Assembly: GCA_023391415.1 (NCBI GenBank) | Contig: JAEWAY010000013.1 | Span: forward strand, 83,465 to 147,464 | Direction: 5' to 3' | DNA length: 64,000 nt | Source: Bacteroidota bacterium | Lineage (GTDB): Bacteria; Bacteroidota; Bacteroidia; Cytophagales; Cytophagaceae | Shown here: piece by piece, positions 62,916 through 64,000 of the stretch | How the letters are laid out: each line of letters opens with the position of its first letter | Position numbering within the stretch: position 1 is the first letter of the stretch | Notes under the pieces: generated by a model | Databases searched by the model: none | Seen by the model: the letters and a program-made list of their open reading frames with translations, nothing else | Told to the model about the DNA's origin: nothing | Program-made: the position numbers and the translations under genes

Positions 62916-62941
62916 AACCGCTCTAATTAAGCGGTTTTTTT
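62916..62941 (+). terminator. Second terminator in tandem
   Basis: AACCGCT (62916-62922) pairs with AGCGGTT (62930-62936), seven-base loop, followed by TTTTT. It is 12 bases after the first terminator. Confidence 0.75.
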
Positions 62942-62954
62942 GTTGATCGTGTAA

Positions 62955-63317
62955 TTACAGGCTTTCAACTAGCGCTGTTTCGGCGTTTTCTTTCAATGAT
63001 GAACGGCTGGTTTTCTTCGCTTTCGCGGTAGCGCTTGTTTTTCTCTTGCTGCCTGGTTTCGGTCCTGGCTTTTTACGCTCTGTGACGGCTCCCGCGGATG
63101 TCTCGGCTGATAGCTTTTTGGGTCCTGGTTTTCTGCCTCTTCTGACAGGAGTTTCCACCGCCTGTTCAGTCGCTTTTGGACTGGATTTCGCGTCCTTAAG
63201 GATGAATTTACCAATCTTCTTTACTTTTTCAATTGAGCTGTCAATTGAAGTCGCGTCAGTCTCGATAATTATTTTTTCGCCGCCGATTTCAAATGTGATT
63301 TTTAATGTTTCTTCCAT
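62955..63317 (-). CDS. AT-hook/histone H1-like DNA-binding protein
   Basis: 120 residues. The N-terminal part (about 1-45) is a small beta-alpha unit (LKITFEIGGEKIIIETDA). The rest is a disordered basic tail with two AT-hook-type cores, RRGRKPGPKK and ERKKPGPKPGSKRK, and Lys/Ala/Ser/Thr-rich sequence as in histone H1-like proteins. It probably coats AT-rich DNA as a nucleoid protein (inference). The gene ends 13 bases past the tandem terminators and is preceded by a long AT-rich region. Confidence 0.82.
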   Translation of the reverse strand: MEETLKITFEIGGEKIIIETDATSIDSSIEKVKKIGKFILKDAKSSPKATEQAVETPVRRGRKPGPKKLSAETSAGAVTERKKPGPKPGSKRKTSATAKAKKTSRSSLKENAETALVESL

Positions 63318-63948
63318 CGAATTTGTAATTGTTTAATTTTGATTAAAGTCCAGGTGATTGCCGTGAATATATGAAAAAACGGACTTTTTGAATAGATATT
63401 CGATTAATTCGAATAAACGTGGTTCTAAATAATTAATTGTAAAGTTTACATTATACCTTATCAAAAAAATAGTTTTCAAAATTCTTATTATTTATTCAAC
63501 AATCCTAGCTGAATAACCGGAAAGGTTCCTGATTGTTTAAATAATTATTTTTTTTTATAAGGATCATTGTAGTAATTGCTTATTTGTTTTAAGCTCTGGT
63601 AGAACGATTGTCGATTCGCTGACGCCTTTTCTATTTTCAATGTAATATTGGCTGGATATATAGGAAGATTTTTGCATTATTGGAGACTAGACATGATTAA
63701 AGAAATATTGATGACTATATAGTCAATTTGTAATTGAAAGAAAAGGCGCGGTTTAAATGTTTACCTGTCGTGTATCTGTCAGAAAGTGATCAGGTATATA
63801 GTTGTTTTAGTATCGCTTTTGAACGCCCGTCGCTGTTTCATCATTTGGTGTTTTTCTTCGGATTGATTAATTTATAGGATCAGGCGCCTATTTGACAACT
63901 TCTTGATAAATAGCTTGGTTTTTGCTTAACAAAACGTTTTAGGAGCTT
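63318..63948. other. AT-rich intergenic region, 631 bases
   Basis: No open frame above 60 codons on either strand, no clear -33/-7 pair, and many A/T runs (for example 63540-63560). It lies upstream of the AT-hook gene and may hold its promoter and possible binding sites for the protein. Nothing else could be recognised. Confidence 0.4.
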
Positions 63949-64000
63949 GTGAAAAATAGAATTCATATGATTCCTTCGGTTAAATCTGTAAAAATATTCA
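63949..64000 (+). CDS. Possible start of a gene cut by the window end
   Basis: From GTG 63949 the frame is open to the last base (MKNRIHMIPSVKSVKIF); ATG 63967 is in the same frame. AGGAG at 63941-63945 is a possible ribosome site, a little close for the GTG. Too short to recognise. Confidence 0.25.
   Translation, partial: MKNRIHMIPSVKSVKIF

Overview
The window looks like chromosome of a free-living, probably marine Bacteroidota, most likely in the Cytophagales. Three things point there: a PorZ-type protein with a C-terminal type IX secretion (T9SS) sorting domain next to recO, Bacteroidota-type promoters (TTG, 18-19 bases, TAnnTTTG) in front of two tRNA genes, and weak Shine-Dalgarno use with several TTG starts. 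The genus cannot be fixed from the sequence. No rRNA, CRISPR array, transposase or integrase was seen.

Layout. 1-7.2 kb: the end of rodA, a conserved unknown, porZ-recO, a lipoprotein and a TTG-started chromate transporter. 7.2-15.4 kb: a tight minus-strand operon of eight nucleotide-sugar genes (ugd, UDP-xylose synthase, a hexapeptide acetyltransferase with no normal start codon, a TviB/WbpA-type dehydrogenase, galE, rfbB, a TviC/WbpP-type epimerase, rfbA). An acyl-CoA dehydrogenase separates it from a plus-strand exopolysaccharide operon (16.9-25.4 kb): a CheY-like regulator, an initiating phosphoglycosyltransferase fused to a pseudo-receiver, a half-length TolC-like protein, a Wzz/GumC protein with a dead kinase domain, one glycosyltransferase, a Wzx flippase and a Wzy-like polymerase. 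Together they describe a Wzx/Wzy-type polymer built from UDP-GlcA, UDP-Xyl, UDP-Gal, UDP-HexNAcA and dTDP-6-deoxy sugars. Its control seems to rest on receiver-domain signalling rather than on a tyrosine kinase.

25-42 kb is mostly housekeeping: an alpha-glucan phosphorylase whose cofactor lysine position reads Thr, tRNA-Gly and tRNA-Leu, a HemY-type oxidase, a PAP2 phosphatase, NAD(P)HX repair, asnS, rpoN with a degenerate PAP2-like partner, an enoyl-CoA hydratase, tRNA-Arg, a MarR regulator with a visible operator, a uracil-DNA glycosylase-like protein, YceI and an NmrA-type reductase.

42.7-52.1 kb is the most accessory part: a 1936-residue DUF4011/SF1 helicase/Vsr-like nuclease protein (candidate single-gene phage defence), divergent from a stand-alone adenylation-carrier-reductase (A-T-R) enzyme, with a 10-bp-arm palindrome between them. 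52.4-57.9 kb holds a Fur-family regulator, cydAB, a DinB-like protein, and a MetR-like regulator with an HPP membrane protein. 58.2-63.3 kb holds a membrane-anchored degenerate relative of FMN-binding glutamate synthase, a Rnk/GreA-like protein, an orphan MreB paralogue, an orphan three-repeat helicase-associated (HA) protein with a possible gene remnant before it, a DUF488 protein and an AT-hook protein. The last 0.6 kb is AT-rich and nearly empty.

All family calls come from reading the translated sequence and recalled family motifs. No database search was run.
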